DNA of 32,619 bases from Oscillospiraceae bacterium (GTDB lineage: Bacteria; Bacillota; Clostridia; Oscillospirales; Oscillospiraceae), in assembly GCA_017632035.1 (NCBI GenBank), contig JAGBSG010000089.1:1-32619 (forward strand), written 5' to 3'. Every line of letters starts with the position of its first letter. Position 1 is the stretch's first letter. The notes beneath the pieces are model-generated. The model did no database searches. It was not told where the DNA came from and was given only the letters and a program-made list of their open reading frames with translations. Shown in pieces: positions 8,317 through 16,506 of this stretch. A program made the position numbers and the translations under genes.

Positions 8317-10008
8317 ATGCGGCGGCTGGTGGCTGGGCTTCTGTGCCTGATGCTGATGCTTTCTGTTTCTGTGACCGGCTGGGCGGCATCCAGTGCCTCC
8401 TCCGGCACGCTTTCTGCCACCGTGGCGGAAAATGGCAGCTGTCAGGTAGCGCTGGAGCTGCAGCTGCACCTGGAAAGTGCGGACAAGGACCTGACCTTCC
8501 CTCTGCCCAGAGGCGCCAGGAATGTGACCCTCAACGGCAGCTCTGCCCGCACCAGACGCAGCGGTGATTACATCCTGGTAGACCTGGGCCGGCTGGTGGG
8601 CAGCGCCACGGGAGATTTCTCTGTGCGGCTGCAGTATAGCCTGCCCAATGTGGTGGACTATAACGAGATCGGCCAGCTGGAGCTGACACTGCCTATGCTG
8701 TCAGGCTTTGCCTACCCTGTGGAGCAGATGCAGTTTTCTGTGATCCTGCCCGGCAATGTGGAGGGCAAACCCGCCTTCTCCAGCGGCTATTTTCAGCAGA
8801 CCATTGAATCGGACATTACCTATACCGCGGTGGGCAACCAGATCTCCGGCTCCGTGCTGGCAAGCCTGAAGGACAGGGAGACCCTGACCATGACCCTGGG
8901 TGTCAGCGAGGGAATGTTCCCCCAGGACCCCACCAGACAGTGGTCCGTGGGTGTGGTGGAGATCCTGATGATCGCTCTGGCAGTGCTGGCACTGCTTTAC
9001 TGGCTCATCTTCCTGCGCTGCGCGCCCTTCCGGCGTATCCGCAGTACCCTGCCGCCTCAGGGCCTTACGGCGGGGCAGCTGTCCAGCGCCCTTACGGGTC
9101 AGGGGGCTGATCTGACGATGATGGTCCTTTCCTGGGCCCAGCTGGGGTATATCCTCATCCATCTGGAGGACAGCGGCCGGGTGACCTTGCACAAGCGCAT
9201 GGATATGGGTAACGAGCGCAGCGGCTATGAGGTCCGCATTTTCAATCAGCTTTTCGGTAAGCGCAAGCAGGTGGACGGCACAGGCTACCACTACGCCAAC
9301 CTGTGCCGAAAGGTGGCTGCCAAGGCAGGCGACATCCGGGATCTGTACCAGCGCCGAAACGGAAACCCCCGGGTGTTCCGGGGGCTGTGTGCCCTGATCG
9401 GGCTCTTTGGCGGCGTCTCTTTGGGCGTGGCCATTGCCGGGGACGCGGTGCTGGGTGTGCTGCTCATTGTGATTTTGGGCCTGCTGGGCGGTATCAGCGC
9501 CTGGTTCATGCAGGATTGGGTCAGGGGGCTGCACCTGAATAATAAGCTGGCTCTGTATATCGGCCTTGGCCTGTGCGGCCTTTGGTTTTTAATCGGCCTT
9601 GCGGCGGACCGCACCGGTGTCGCTTTGGCCATGAGCGCCGCACAGCTGCTGGCAGGTCTGATGCTGGCCTATGGCGGCCGCAGAACGCCCCTTGGCAGGC
9701 AGACGGCTGCCCAGATCCTGGGCCTGCGGCGCTATCTGCAACGGATCTCCCCGGAGGAGGTCAAGCGCGTCAGCCGCTACGACCCGGATTTCTATTTTAA
9801 CATGGCACCCTATGCTGCGGCACTGGGTGTGAACAGGTCCTTTGCCCGGCGGTTTGGCCGGAAGCGGCTGGCTGGGTGCCACTACCTGACCACCGGCATG
9901 GATGGGCATATGACGGCCCTGGAATGGAGCGAGGTCATGGACCGGGCAGTCACAGCGCTGGATGCCCGGCAGAAGCGCCTGCCCATAGAGCGGCTCATGG
10001 GAAGATGA
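8317..10008 (+). CDS. DUF2207-like exported membrane protein
   Basis: A 563-residue protein with an N-terminal signal peptide (MRRLVAGLLC then a leucine-rich core, likely cleavage after GWAAS near 25). An extracytoplasmic beta-rich domain of about 180 residues follows, then membrane segments at about 209-235, 353-400 (two helices) and 411-455 (two helices), with a cytoplasmic stretch between the first and second groups and a basic C-terminal tail. This layout resembles DUF2207 family proteins, whose function is unknown. The start is set by AAAGGAGG seven bases upstream of ATG; an upstream TTG in frame at 8296 is not needed. The gene stands alone between its own promoter and a strong terminator. 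The family call rests on architecture, so it is moderate. Confidence 0.7.
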   Translation: MRRLVAGLLCLMLMLSVSVTGWAASSASSGTLSATVAENGSCQVALELQLHLESADKDLTFPLPRGARNVTLNGSSARTRRSGDYILVDLGRLVGSATGDFSVRLQYSLPNVVDYNEIGQLELTLPMLSGFAYPVEQMQFSVILPGNVEGKPAFSSGYFQQTIESDITYTAVGNQISGSVLASLKDRETLTMTLGVSEGMFPQDPTRQWSVGVVEILMIALAVLALLYWLIFLRCAPFRRIRSTLPPQGLTAGQLSSALTGQGADLTMMVLSWAQLGYILIHLEDSGRVTLHKRMDMGNERSGYEVRIFNQLFGKRKQVDGTGYHYANLCRKVAAKAGDIRDLYQRRNGNPRVFRGLCALIGLFGGVSLGVAIAGDAVLGVLLIVILGLLGGISAWFMQDWVRGLHLNNKLALYIGLGLCGLWFLIGLAADRTGVALAMSAAQLLAGLMLAYGGRRTPLGRQTAAQILGLRRYLQRISPEEVKRVSRYDPDFYFNMAPYAAALGVNRSFARRFGRKRLAGCHYLTTGMDGHMTALEWSEVMDRAVTALDARQKRLPIERLMGR

Positions 10009-10019
10009 ATATACTACCA

Positions 10020-10046
10020 AAAGGGGCAGCCATGGGCTGCCCCTTT
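10020..10046 (+). terminator. Intrinsic terminator of the DUF2207-like gene
   Basis: Perfect GGGGCAGCC/GGCTGCCCC stem (10023-10031 with 10035-10043) and a three-base loop, extended by A-T pairs and ending in TTT. It lies 11 bases after the stop codon. Confidence 0.75.
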
Positions 10047-10057
10047 GCCGTACCGCC

Positions 10058-10141
10058 TGTCATCCTGAGCAGCGAAGCGACGAAGGATCTCGGTGGACAG
10101 AAGAACGGATTCTTCGGTCACTGCGTTCTCTCAGAATGACA
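10058..10141. repeat. REP/MITE-like intergenic repeat
   Basis: An 84-base unit that begins TGTCATCCTGAG and ends CTCAGAATGACA. The termini are inverted repeats matching at 11 of 12 positions. The same opening motif (TGTCAT, CTGAG) and closing motif recur in the repeats at 14965-15107 and 29771-29978, so this is one member of a dispersed family of short palindromic elements. Confidence 0.7.
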
Positions 10142-10172
10142 TACAAATTATTCATGCGCTACATACAGAGCA

Positions 10173-10198
10173 CCCCCTGAGGCCTTGGCCTCAGGGGG
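10173..10198 (-). terminator. Hairpin at the end of the sigma factor gene
   Basis: A perfect 12-bp inverted repeat, CCCCCTGAGGCC and GGCCTCAGGGGG, with a two-base centre, 12 bases past the rpoD stop. There is no good T-run on either strand, so it may act as a transcript-end stabiliser or a weak bidirectional terminator. Confidence 0.6.
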
Positions 10199-10210
10199 CA
10201 TTACTGGTTC

Positions 10211-11365
10211 TCAGCAGTAGAAATCCTTGATCTTTTTGGCGCGGCTGGGGTGGCGGAGCTTGCGGATAGCCTTGTTCTCGATCTGGCGGATGCGCTCACG
10301 GGTCACGCCGAAGATCTGACCCACCTCCTCCAGGGTGTGGGTGCGGCCGTCGTACATGCCGAAGCGCATACGCAGTACATCGGCTTCCCGCTCGGTCAGG
10401 GTGTCCAGGATCTCCTTCAGGGCCTCGGCAAGCAGAGCGTTGGAGGTGGCGTCGGCAGGGCCGGGGGTGCGCTCATCCTCCACAAAAGAGCCGATGGAGG
10501 TATCCTCTTCGTCACCTACGGGGGTATCCAGGCTCAGGGTGTCCGCCGCGGTGCGGTTGGCCTCGATGATCTTCTCCACAGGCAGGCCCAGCTCCTTGGC
10601 GATCTCTTCCACGGTGGGCTCACGGCCCAGCTCCTGGACCAGCTTCCGGTTGCACCGGGTGGCCTTGTTGATGACCTCTACCATATGCACCGGAACCCGG
10701 ATGGTACGGGCCTGATCGGCAATGGCTCTGGTAATGGCCTGCCGGATCCACCAGGTGGCATATGTAGAGAATTTGTTTCCCTTTGTCCAATCAAATTTGT
10801 CTACCGCCCGGATCAGGCCGGTGTTGCCCTCCTGGATCAGGTCCAGAATGTGCAGACCCCGTCCGGAATATTTTTTCGCAATGGAGACCACCAGACGCAG
10901 GTTGGCCTCGGTAAGCTTATTCTTGGCGGCCTGGTCGCCCTCTGACACCAACTTGGCAAGCTCTACCTCTTCTTCCGCAGACAGCAGCTTGATCTGGCCG
11001 ATCTCTTTCAGGTACATGCGCACCGGGTCGTCCAGATTGTATTCCGCTGCCAGATCCACAGGATCTACCAGCTCTTCTTCCTCCATGCCGGACAGGTCCA
11101 CATCATCGTCCAGCTCGATATCCAGCACAGGATCTTCGTCAGCGCCCAGCTCCAGGTCCAGATCCGCACTGACCACCTGGATGTTCATGGCCTCAAAACG
11201 GTCGTAGATATCTTCGATCTTTTCCGCGGACAGGTCCATCTTTTCCAGCAGAGCGTTCAGCTCGGAGGTACGCACCATGCCGTCCTTACGGCCCTGGGCG
11301 ATCAGGGCCTGCAGGGCCGCCTGCAGATCCTCTGTATTCTTTGCGGGCTTCTTCGGTGTACTCAT
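10211..11365 (-). CDS. rpoD: Primary RNA polymerase sigma factor RpoD/SigA
   Basis: A 384-residue sigma-70 housekeeping factor. It has an N-terminal region 1.1-like helical part (about 10-60) and a strongly acidic linker (about 67-104, rich in Asp and Glu). Region 1.2 starts at [12 protein letters not shown], region 2 follows with the [20 protein letters not shown] block that melts the -10 element, then region 3 ([10 protein letters not shown] onward). Region 4 holds the helix-turn-helix [20 protein letters not shown], which reads the -35 element. It ends [13 protein letters not shown]. Length and motifs are complete. AGGGAG lies about ten bases upstream of the ATG. The gene is not next to dnaG here; it is divergent from lepA. 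Confidence 0.97.
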   Translation of the reverse strand: MSTPKKPAKNTEDLQAALQALIAQGRKDGMVRTSELNALLEKMDLSAEKIEDIYDRFEAMNIQVVSADLDLELGADEDPVLDIELDDDVDLSGMEEEELVDPVDLAAEYNLDDPVRMYLKEIGQIKLLSAEEEVELAKLVSEGDQAAKNKLTEANLRLVVSIAKKYSGRGLHILDLIQEGNTGLIRAVDKFDWTKGNKFSTYATWWIRQAITRAIADQARTIRVPVHMVEVINKATRCNRKLVQELGREPTVEEIAKELGLPVEKIIEANRTAADTLSLDTPVGDEEDTSIGSFVEDERTPGPADATSNALLAEALKEILDTLTEREADVLRMRFGMYDGRTHTLEEVGQIFGVTRERIRQIENKAIRKLRHPSRAKKIKDFYC

Positions 11366-11403
11366 GGCAACAAGCTCCCTCTTTTTCTTATGTAAGCCGT
11401 TAG

Positions 11404-11432
11404 ACTATATATCGATTTTCTGCCTTTGACAA
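11404..11432 (-). promoter_or_regulatory. Sigma-A type promoter of rpoD
   Basis: On the minus strand TTGTCA (11427-11432) and TATAGT (11404-11409) are separated by 17 bases. Each box matches five of six consensus bases. It lies about 40 bases upstream of the rpoD start codon. Confidence 0.7.
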
Positions 11433-11528
11433 GGGGTTTTGACCAAAAAATTTTTGAAATTTGCAGCTTTCGGCGGTTTTTGTCGCCGCACAGTATGAGT
11501 TTACCCCCGGAATCGCAAAAACATACAG

Positions 11529-11557
11529 TTTACTTTTGGAGGAAACTTCGCTATAAT
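11529..11557 (+). promoter_or_regulatory. Sigma-A type promoter of lepA
   Basis: TTTACT (11529-11534), a 17-base spacer and a perfect TATAAT (11552-11557), 53 bases before the lepA start. It is divergent from the rpoD promoter, with about 95 bases between the two -35 boxes. Confidence 0.7.
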
Positions 11558-11610
11558 CTAAAAATAGAGAATTATGCCCTGCGCGATCCGTCTTATTTGA
11601 GGTGTACCGT

Positions 11611-13419
11611 ATGACTGAACTTTCCAAAATCAGAAATTTTTCGATCATTGCCCATATCGACCACGGCAAGTCTACCCTGGCTGACCGGCTGCTGGAGGAG
11701 TGCGATGCCATCGACCAGCGCATCCGTGCCGAGCAGATGCTGGACTCCATGGAGCTGGAAAAGGAGCGTGGCATCACCATCAAGGCAACCGCCGCTACGC
11801 TGACCTATACCGCCGATGACGGCGAAACCTATGCCCTGAATCTCATCGATACTCCGGGCCATGTGGACTTTAACTATGAGGTCAGCCGAAGCCTGGCTGC
11901 CTGTGAGGGCGCTGTGCTGGTGGTGGATGCCTCCCAGGGCGTGGAGGCCCAGACTCTGGCCAACACCTATCTGGCCATTGACGCAGGGTTGGAGGTCCTG
12001 CCGGTGATCAACAAGATCGATCTGCCCTCTGCCCGGCCTGCCGAGGTCAAGGCGGAGGTGGAGGATATCATCGGCATTCCCGCCGAGGATTCCCCGGAGA
12101 TCTCTGCCAAGAACGGCATCAATATCCACAGTGTGCTGGAAATGATCGTAAAGGATGTGCCCGCGCCTACCGGCGACCGGGAAGCGCCTCTGCAGGCGTT
12201 GATCTTTGACAGCCAGTATGATTCCTACCGGGGCGTGATCGTCTACACCCGGATCAAGCAGGGCACCCTGCGGCCCGGCATGGATATTAAAATGATGGCC
12301 ACCGGTGCTGTATATAAGGTAGTGGAAGTCGGCATTATGAACCCCATGGGCCTGATCCCCAAGGAGGCCCTGGGCGCAGGCGAGGTAGGCTACATCACCG
12401 CATCCATCAAGACTGTGGCCGATACTCAGGTGGGCGATACCATTACAACTGTAGAAAACCCTGCCCCGGAGCCCCTGCCCGGCTACCGGCCTGTGCAGCC
12501 CATGGTGTTCTCCGGCGTGTATCCGGCAGACGGGGCCAAGTATCAGGACCTGCGGGAGGCTCTGGAAAAGCTGAAGCTCAACGATGCGTCCATGTCCTAC
12601 GAGCTGGAAAGCTCCATTGCCCTGGGCTTTGGCTTCCGCTGCGGCTTTTTGGGACTGCTGCATATGGAGATCATTCAGGAGCGGCTGGAGCGGGAGTACA
12701 ATCTGGATCTGATCACCACAGCCCCCAATGTTGTCTACCGTGTTACCAAGAATAACGGCGAGGTGCTCATGGTCTACACGCCTCTGGACTATCCCGATCC
12801 CATGGAGATCCAGCTGGCGGAAGAGCCCTTTGCCAAGGTCAATTTGATCGCGCCTCAGGAGTATGTGGGCAATATCATGGAGCTGGCCCAGCAGCGCCGG
12901 GGCGAATTTAAGGATATGGTCTACCTGGATGCCAACAGGGTGGAGCTGCACTATGAAATGCCCCTGAACGAGATCATTTACGATTTCTTCGATGCTCTCA
13001 AGTCCCGCACCCGGGGCTACGGCAGCCTGGACTATGAGCTCATCGGCTACCGGCCCAGCCGGCTGGTGAAGCTGGATATCCTCCTCAACGGCGATATCGT
13101 GGACGCATTGAGCTTCATCCTTTTTGCGGACAATGCCTATCCCCGTGCCCGGAAGATCTGCGAGAAGCTGAAGGAGAATATTCCCCGTGCCCAGTTTGAG
13201 ATCCCGGTGCAGGCGGCCATCGGCGGCAAGATCATTGCCAGAGAGACCATCAAGGCCCTGCGCAAGGATGTGCTTGCCAAGTGCTACGGCGGCGATATCA
13301 CCAGAAAGAAGAAGCTGCTGGAAAAGCAGAAGGAAGGCAAGAAGCGTATGCGTACCTTCGGCACGGTGGCAGTGCCCAGCGAGGCCTTTATGGCTGTGCT
13401 GAAGCTGGACGAGGATTAA
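11611..13419 (+). CDS. lepA: Elongation factor 4 (LepA), ribosomal back-translocase GTPase
   Basis: A 602-residue translational GTPase that acts on the ribosome, with reported roles in back-translocation and initiation/assembly. The GTP-binding domain shows the P-loop AHIDHGKST at 14-22, the switch I threonine in RGITIKA, DTPGH at about 79-83 and NKID near 133-136. The EF-G-like domains follow, and the LepA-specific C-terminal domain begins around 490 ([17 protein letters not shown]). The length is typical. GAGG eight bases before the ATG at 11611 supports this start over the in-frame GTG three codons upstream. The pairing with hemW is a classic Firmicute gene order. Confidence 0.97.
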   Translation: MTELSKIRNFSIIAHIDHGKSTLADRLLEECDAIDQRIRAEQMLDSMELEKERGITIKATAATLTYTADDGETYALNLIDTPGHVDFNYEVSRSLAACEGAVLVVDASQGVEAQTLANTYLAIDAGLEVLPVINKIDLPSARPAEVKAEVEDIIGIPAEDSPEISAKNGINIHSVLEMIVKDVPAPTGDREAPLQALIFDSQYDSYRGVIVYTRIKQGTLRPGMDIKMMATGAVYKVVEVGIMNPMGLIPKEALGAGEVGYITASIKTVADTQVGDTITTVENPAPEPLPGYRPVQPMVFSGVYPADGAKYQDLREALEKLKLNDASMSYELESSIALGFGFRCGFLGLLHMEIIQERLEREYNLDLITTAPNVVYRVTKNNGEVLMVYTPLDYPDPMEIQLAEEPFAKVNLIAPQEYVGNIMELAQQRRGEFKDMVYLDANRVELHYEMPLNEIIYDFFDALKSRTRGYGSLDYELIGYRPSRLVKLDILLNGDIVDALSFILFADNAYPRARKICEKLKENIPRAQFEIPVQAAIGGKIIARETIKALRKDVLAKCYGGDITRKKKLLEKQKEGKKRMRTFGTVAVPSEAFMAVLKLDED

Positions 13420-13693
13420 GCAGAGAGGATTCGAACCACAATAGCCTCTCAGCGGCCTTTTTTGCCGCTTTTTACCTTGGCTTCCTTGCCTTGCGTCAGC
13501 AAGGCTGCGTCATTCGCACTAAAAATCGATCAAAAATTTCTCGCTGAGAGGTGCTTCGCAGTTTTCGGCCCCCTGCTTTTTTCAAGGCAAAGAAAATCAC
13601 GCAGGGAATACCCTTCGGTATTTTCAAGGGATTTTCTGCAGGATTGGGAAATGCAGGCGGCTGTAAACCTGTTGGGGTTCGAGTCCTCTCTGC
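13420..13693. repeat. 274-bp inverted-repeat element with tRNA 3'-end-like termini
   Basis: The element begins at the base after the lepA stop codon with GCAGAGAGGATTCGAACC and ends with GGTTCGAGTCCTCTCTGC; the two are inverted copies matching at 17 of 18 positions. Each terminus looks like the T-loop plus acceptor end of a tRNA. Nested inside are a second inverted repeat (CCTCTCAGCG at 13445-13454 with CGCTGAGAGG at 13542-13551) and short hairpins at 13488-13505 (GCCTTGC arms) and near 13608-13623 (AATACC arms). It stops two bases before the AAAGGAGG of hemW. Most likely a MITE-like mobile or structured RNA element; no credible protein is coded. Confidence 0.7.
13451..13473 (+). terminator. 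Terminator-like hairpin after lepA
   Basis: AGCGGC and GCCGCT form a stem around a CTTTTTT loop and are followed by TTTT. It lies 32 bases after lepA, inside the inverted-repeat element, so it could attenuate read-through into hemW. The T-rich loop makes it weaker than a canonical terminator. Confidence 0.5.
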
Positions 13694-13710
13694 TTAAAGG
13701 AGGTTTCCCC

Positions 13711-14907
13711 ATGGCCATTCTCAAACGCAAGAATAAGATCCCTCTGGGGATCTATGTCCATGTGCCCTTTTGCCGCAGCAAGTGCCAATACTGCGATTTC
13801 TATTCTTTGACCACCAAGGACGACAAGCTGCTGGACAGCTATATCGATGCCATGTGCGCCCATATCAAGGAAGCCGGCAGCTTAGCCCCCTCCTACCGGG
13901 TGGACACGGTATATTTCGGCGGCGGTACACCCACATTTTTCGGCGCGGAGGGTCTGGCAGTGCTGCTGACAGCCATCCGCCGCAGCTTCGATGTGGCAAA
14001 CGATGCGGAGATCACCTTTGAGGCCAATCCGGATTCTGTTTCCGATAAGCTTTTGCGCAGGCTGCGGGCCGAGGGCTTTAACCGGGTGAGCCTGGGCATC
14101 CAGTGCGACGATGATGCCATTTTGCAGAAGATCGGCCGCCCCCACAATTACGCCCAGGCCGTATCCGCGGTAGACCGCATCCGCAAGGCCGGCTTCCGGA
14201 ATCTGTCGCTGGATCTGATGTACGGCCTGCCCGGTCAGACCCTGGAGGGCTGGGAATCCACCCTGCGCCGGGTGCTGTCCCTGAATCCCGAGCATGTGAG
14301 CTGCTACGGCCTGAAGGTGGAGGAGCGCACGCCTTTGTACCAGTATAAGGATCTGTGCAACCTGCCTGACGACGATCTGCAGGCCGATATGTACCTGGCG
14401 GCGGTAGAGATCCTGCGCACCAAGGGCTACCGGCAGTACGAGATCTCCAACTTTGCCAAAAAGGGTCTGGTGTCCCGGCACAATATGAAATACTGGCTGG
14501 GCGGTGAATACCTGGGCTTTGGCCCCGATGCCAGCTCCGATTTCGGAGGCAAGCGGTTTACCATGGTCCGGGATCTGCTGGCCTATATCGACGGCGTCAA
14601 GAACGGTGGTTCTGTCATTACAGAAATGCAGGAGATCCCCCGCCGGGAGCGGGCAGGAGAATACCTGATGACCCGCCTGCGCACCACCAACGGCATCAAC
14701 CAGGCCGAGTACGAAAAGTATTACCTGCTGCCCTTTGCCCCTCTGGAGGAGGCTATGGAGCGGTTTGCCAAGCAGGGCCTGGCCTCCAAAGCGCCCGACG
14801 GCAGATGGTATCTGTCACCCGAGGGCTTTTTGGTGTCCAACTCCATCATCACCGACCTGCTGCTGATCCAGGAGAACACAGTTCCCCTGGCCAAGAAACG
14901 GTATTAA
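13711..14907 (+). CDS. hemW: HemW-like radical SAM protein (heme chaperone family)
   Basis: A 398-residue radical SAM enzyme of the HemN/HemW family. The cluster motif is CRSKCQYCDF, cysteines 21, 25 and 28, with phenylalanine at position 30 where HemN coproporphyrinogen dehydrogenase has a fourth cysteine; this favours HemW, a heme-binding chaperone, over HemN. The YFGGGTPTFF motif at about 68-77 is the glycine-rich SAM-binding stretch. The C-terminal HemN-like domain ends near the VSNSIITDLL motif. AAAGGAGG eight bases before the ATG fixes the start; the frame is open further upstream only because it runs into the inverted-repeat element. The lepA-hemW order is conserved in Firmicutes. Confidence 0.92.
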   Translation: MAILKRKNKIPLGIYVHVPFCRSKCQYCDFYSLTTKDDKLLDSYIDAMCAHIKEAGSLAPSYRVDTVYFGGGTPTFFGAEGLAVLLTAIRRSFDVANDAEITFEANPDSVSDKLLRRLRAEGFNRVSLGIQCDDDAILQKIGRPHNYAQAVSAVDRIRKAGFRNLSLDLMYGLPGQTLEGWESTLRRVLSLNPEHVSCYGLKVEERTPLYQYKDLCNLPDDDLQADMYLAAVEILRTKGYRQYEISNFAKKGLVSRHNMKYWLGGEYLGFGPDASSDFGGKRFTMVRDLLAYIDGVKNGGSVITEMQEIPRRERAGEYLMTRLRTTNGINQAEYEKYYLLPFAPLEEAMERFAKQGLASKAPDGRWYLSPEGFLVSNSIITDLLLIQENTVPLAKKRY

Positions 14908-14914
14908 ACAGAAA

Positions 14915-15170
14915 AAGGGGCTGTCTGGCTAAGGGCAATTTGCATAAAAGAAATGAAAAGGCAAGACTGTCATTCCGAGTGGACCCTGAGCGCAGTCGAA
15001 GGGGGAATCGAGGAATCTACGCACTATATTGCTGCTAAGCAGTCAAATAGTGCCAAGATCCTTCGACTCCCCTTCGTCTTCACTCAGGGTCGCTCAGGAT
15101 GACAGCCTTTTTTGTAGCTTTATCTTTCTTGGGCTATTTGTTCATTTTTACATTAATGAGACAGCCTCTT
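14915..15170. repeat. MITE-like element with long internal hairpin, doubling as hemW terminator
   Basis: Terminal inverted repeats AAGGGGCTGTCT (14915-14926) and, on the other strand, AAGAGGCTGTCT (15159-15170) match at 11 of 12. Such GGCTGTCT ends are common on Clostridial IS derivatives. Inside lies an imperfect fold-back at 14965-15107 (GACTGTCATTCCGAG against CTCAGGATGACAGCC) whose arms run almost to a centre near 15035 (GCTGCTAAGCAG). The right end is followed by CGTTTTTTC, so the element likely terminates transcription from hemW. This plus the GntR promoter explains the whole spacer from 14908 to 15254; no gene was seen in it. Confidence 0.7.
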
Positions 15171-15189
15171 CGTTTTTTCAAATAGACTA

Positions 15190-15218
15190 TTGACAAGCGG
15201 GAGATTCCTGTGTATACT
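15190..15218 (+). promoter_or_regulatory. Near-consensus promoter of the GntR-ABC operon
   Basis: A perfect TTGACA (15190-15195), a 17-base spacer and TATACT (15213-15218, five of six). Transcription should begin near 15225. An in-frame GTG at 15210 lies upstream of the -10 box and therefore cannot be the translation start. Confidence 0.85.
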
Positions 15219-15250
15219 AACTGTACTAATACAGTTAGTACAGTTAGTAC
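15215..15250. promoter_or_regulatory. Palindromic operator over the GntR promoter
   Basis: TACTAACTGTA (15215-15225) and TACAGTTAGTA (15230-15240) form a perfect 11-bp inverted repeat with a four-base centre. A further direct copy of TACAGTTAG begins nine bases later at 15239. The palindrome overlaps the -10 box and the transcription start, an ideal place for repression. The likely ligand is the GntR protein encoded just downstream, giving negative autoregulation of the operon. Confidence 0.8.
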
Positions 15251-15254
15251 GGAG

Positions 15255-15632
15255 GTGGTTCTTACGGTACAGCTTGACTATCGGGATGCCCGGCCCATTT
15301 ACACCCAGATCGTGGATAATTTCCGCAATCAGGTAAAGGCCGGTATCCTGCAAACGGGAGATAAGCTTCCCAGTGTCCGGGAGCTGGCAACGGCCCTGAC
15401 CATCAACCCCAATACCATCCAGCGGGCCTATCGGGAGCTGGAAATGGAGGGCTGGATCGCATCTGTGCCAGGAAAGGGCAGCTTTGTGTGCGGTGTGCCC
15501 GGGGGCGCTCAGCCGGAGCAGCTTGCTCTGCTGGAAAGCTTCGACAAAACCGTGGCGGCGCTGCAAAAGCTGGGCATGACCACCCAGGAGCTGATGGCGC
15601 GGCTGCAGCAAGGAGGGAATGAAAATGCTTGA
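15255..15632 (+). CDS. GntR-family (YtrA-like) transcriptional regulator; start codon uncertain
   Basis: A short GntR regulator of the YtrA subfamily, about 122-125 residues. The winged helix reads PIYTQIVDNFRNQVKAG then DKLPSVRELATALTINPNTI and EGWIASVPGKGSF; the C-terminal part is a short helical dimerisation tail, not a large effector domain. YtrA-type regulators repress an adjacent ABC transporter operon and respond to envelope stress in B. subtilis. Family members usually begin Met-(Val/Ile)-Gln-Leu-Asp-Tyr, which here maps to ACG GTA CAG CTT at 15264. ACG lies eight bases after GGAGG, perfect spacing. The only usual start codon after the transcription start is the GTG at 15255, which overlaps the ribosome site. 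Coordinates use that GTG, but the true start may be the ACG. It overlaps the ABC gene by eight bases. Confidence 0.88.
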   Translation: MVLTVQLDYRDARPIYTQIVDNFRNQVKAGILQTGDKLPSVRELATALTINPNTIQRAYRELEMEGWIASVPGKGSFVCGVPGGAQPEQLALLESFDKTVAALQKLGMTTQELMARLQQGGNENA

Positions 15633-16506
15633 ACTGAAAAATATCACCAAGACCTTTGGCACATTTAAGGCTCTGGATGATCTGACCATGACTGTGCCCA
15701 AGGGTGCGGTCTATGGCCTGGTTGGCCCCAACGGAGCGGGCAAGTCTACGGCGATCCGCCATATGCTGGGTGTTTACCGGCCCGACAGCGGCAGTGTCCT
15801 GTTTGACGGCCAGACGGTATACGAAAATCCCGGCGCAAAGGTCCGCGTCGGCTCTATCCCCGATGAAATATTCTTCTTTCCCTCGGCCACCCTGGAGGAT
15901 ATGCGCAGATACTATGCAGGGATTTATCCCCAATTTGACAATGCCCTGTTCGATAAGCTCTACGAGGTATTCCAGCTTCCGAAGAAGATGCCTCTGCGCC
16001 GGTTCTCTAAGGGTATGCAGAAGCAGGCGGCCTTCCACCTGTGCATCTGCACCAAGCCGGATATGCTGGTACTGGATGAGCCGGTGGATGGCTTGGATCC
16101 TGTGATGCGGCGGCAGGTGTGGAGCTTGCTGCTCAGTGAGGTGGCCCAGCGGGAGACCACAGTGCTGATCTCCTCCCATAATCTGCGGGAGCTGGAGGAT
16201 ATCTGCGACTATGTGGGCATTATGGACCACGGCAAAATGCTCCTGGAGCGCAGCCTTGCGGATATGCAGGGCGCTACCCACAAGCTGCAGCTGGTGGGCG
16301 AAGTGCCCGATGGGCTGGAGGTCCTGCACGAAAGCAGCTCCGGGCGGCTGCGGACTCTGGTGGTCCGGGGCAATGCCCGACAGATCGAAGAAACTGTCAA
16401 GGCGACCGAGCCTGCCTATCTCGATGTGCTGCCTCTTTCCCTGGAAGAGATCTTTATTTACGAGCTGGGAGGTGTGAACTATGAAGTTAAGAACATCGTA
16501 CTTTAA
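15625..16506 (+). CDS. ABC transporter ATP-binding protein
   Basis: A 293-residue ABC ATPase. The Walker A motif GPNGAGKS is at 34-41, the signature is FSKGMQKQ at 127-134 (a variant of LSGGQ common in YtrB-type proteins), Walker B LVLDEP is at 148-153, and the switch histidine is in ISSHN near 178-182. AGGAGG eight bases upstream selects the ATG at 15625 over the one six bases earlier, which would be too close. Stop codon and permease start overlap by 26 bases, so regulator, ATPase and permease form one coupled operon. The complex probably exports or senses an envelope-acting compound; the substrate is unknown. Confidence 0.93.
   Translation: MLELKNITKTFGTFKALDDLTMTVPKGAVYGLVGPNGAGKSTAIRHMLGVYRPDSGSVLFDGQTVYENPGAKVRVGSIPDEIFFFPSATLEDMRRYYAGIYPQFDNALFDKLYEVFQLPKKMPLRRFSKGMQKQAAFHLCICTKPDMLVLDEPVDGLDPVMRRQVWSLLLSEVAQRETTVLISSHNLRELEDICDYVGIMDHGKMLLERSLADMQGATHKLQLVGEVPDGLEVLHESSSGRLRTLVVRGNARQIEETVKATEPAYLDVLPLSLEEIFIYELGGVNYEVKNIVL

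Noticed and set aside
10058-10141. CRISPR-like repeat
   Set aside because: The repeats are scattered inverted units without regular spacers or cas genes.
11593-12951. Long open frame opposite lepA
   Set aside because: A minus-strand shadow produced by GC-rich codon bias of lepA; no ribosome site and a histidine/glutamine-rich low-quality translation.
13640-13693. A functional tRNA gene
   Set aside because: Only T-arm, acceptor and a weak anticodon-stem-like part are present; no D-arm or matching 5' acceptor strand follows the tRNA layout, and the left copy is in inverted orientation.
13462-13710. N-terminal extension of hemW by 83 codons
   Set aside because: The extension lies within the inverted-repeat element, has no ribosome site, and the strong AAAGGAGG before 13711 fits the family start.
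15210-15254. GTG start of the GntR gene at 15210
   Set aside because: It lies upstream of the -10 box of the near-consensus promoter, so it would not be on the transcript.
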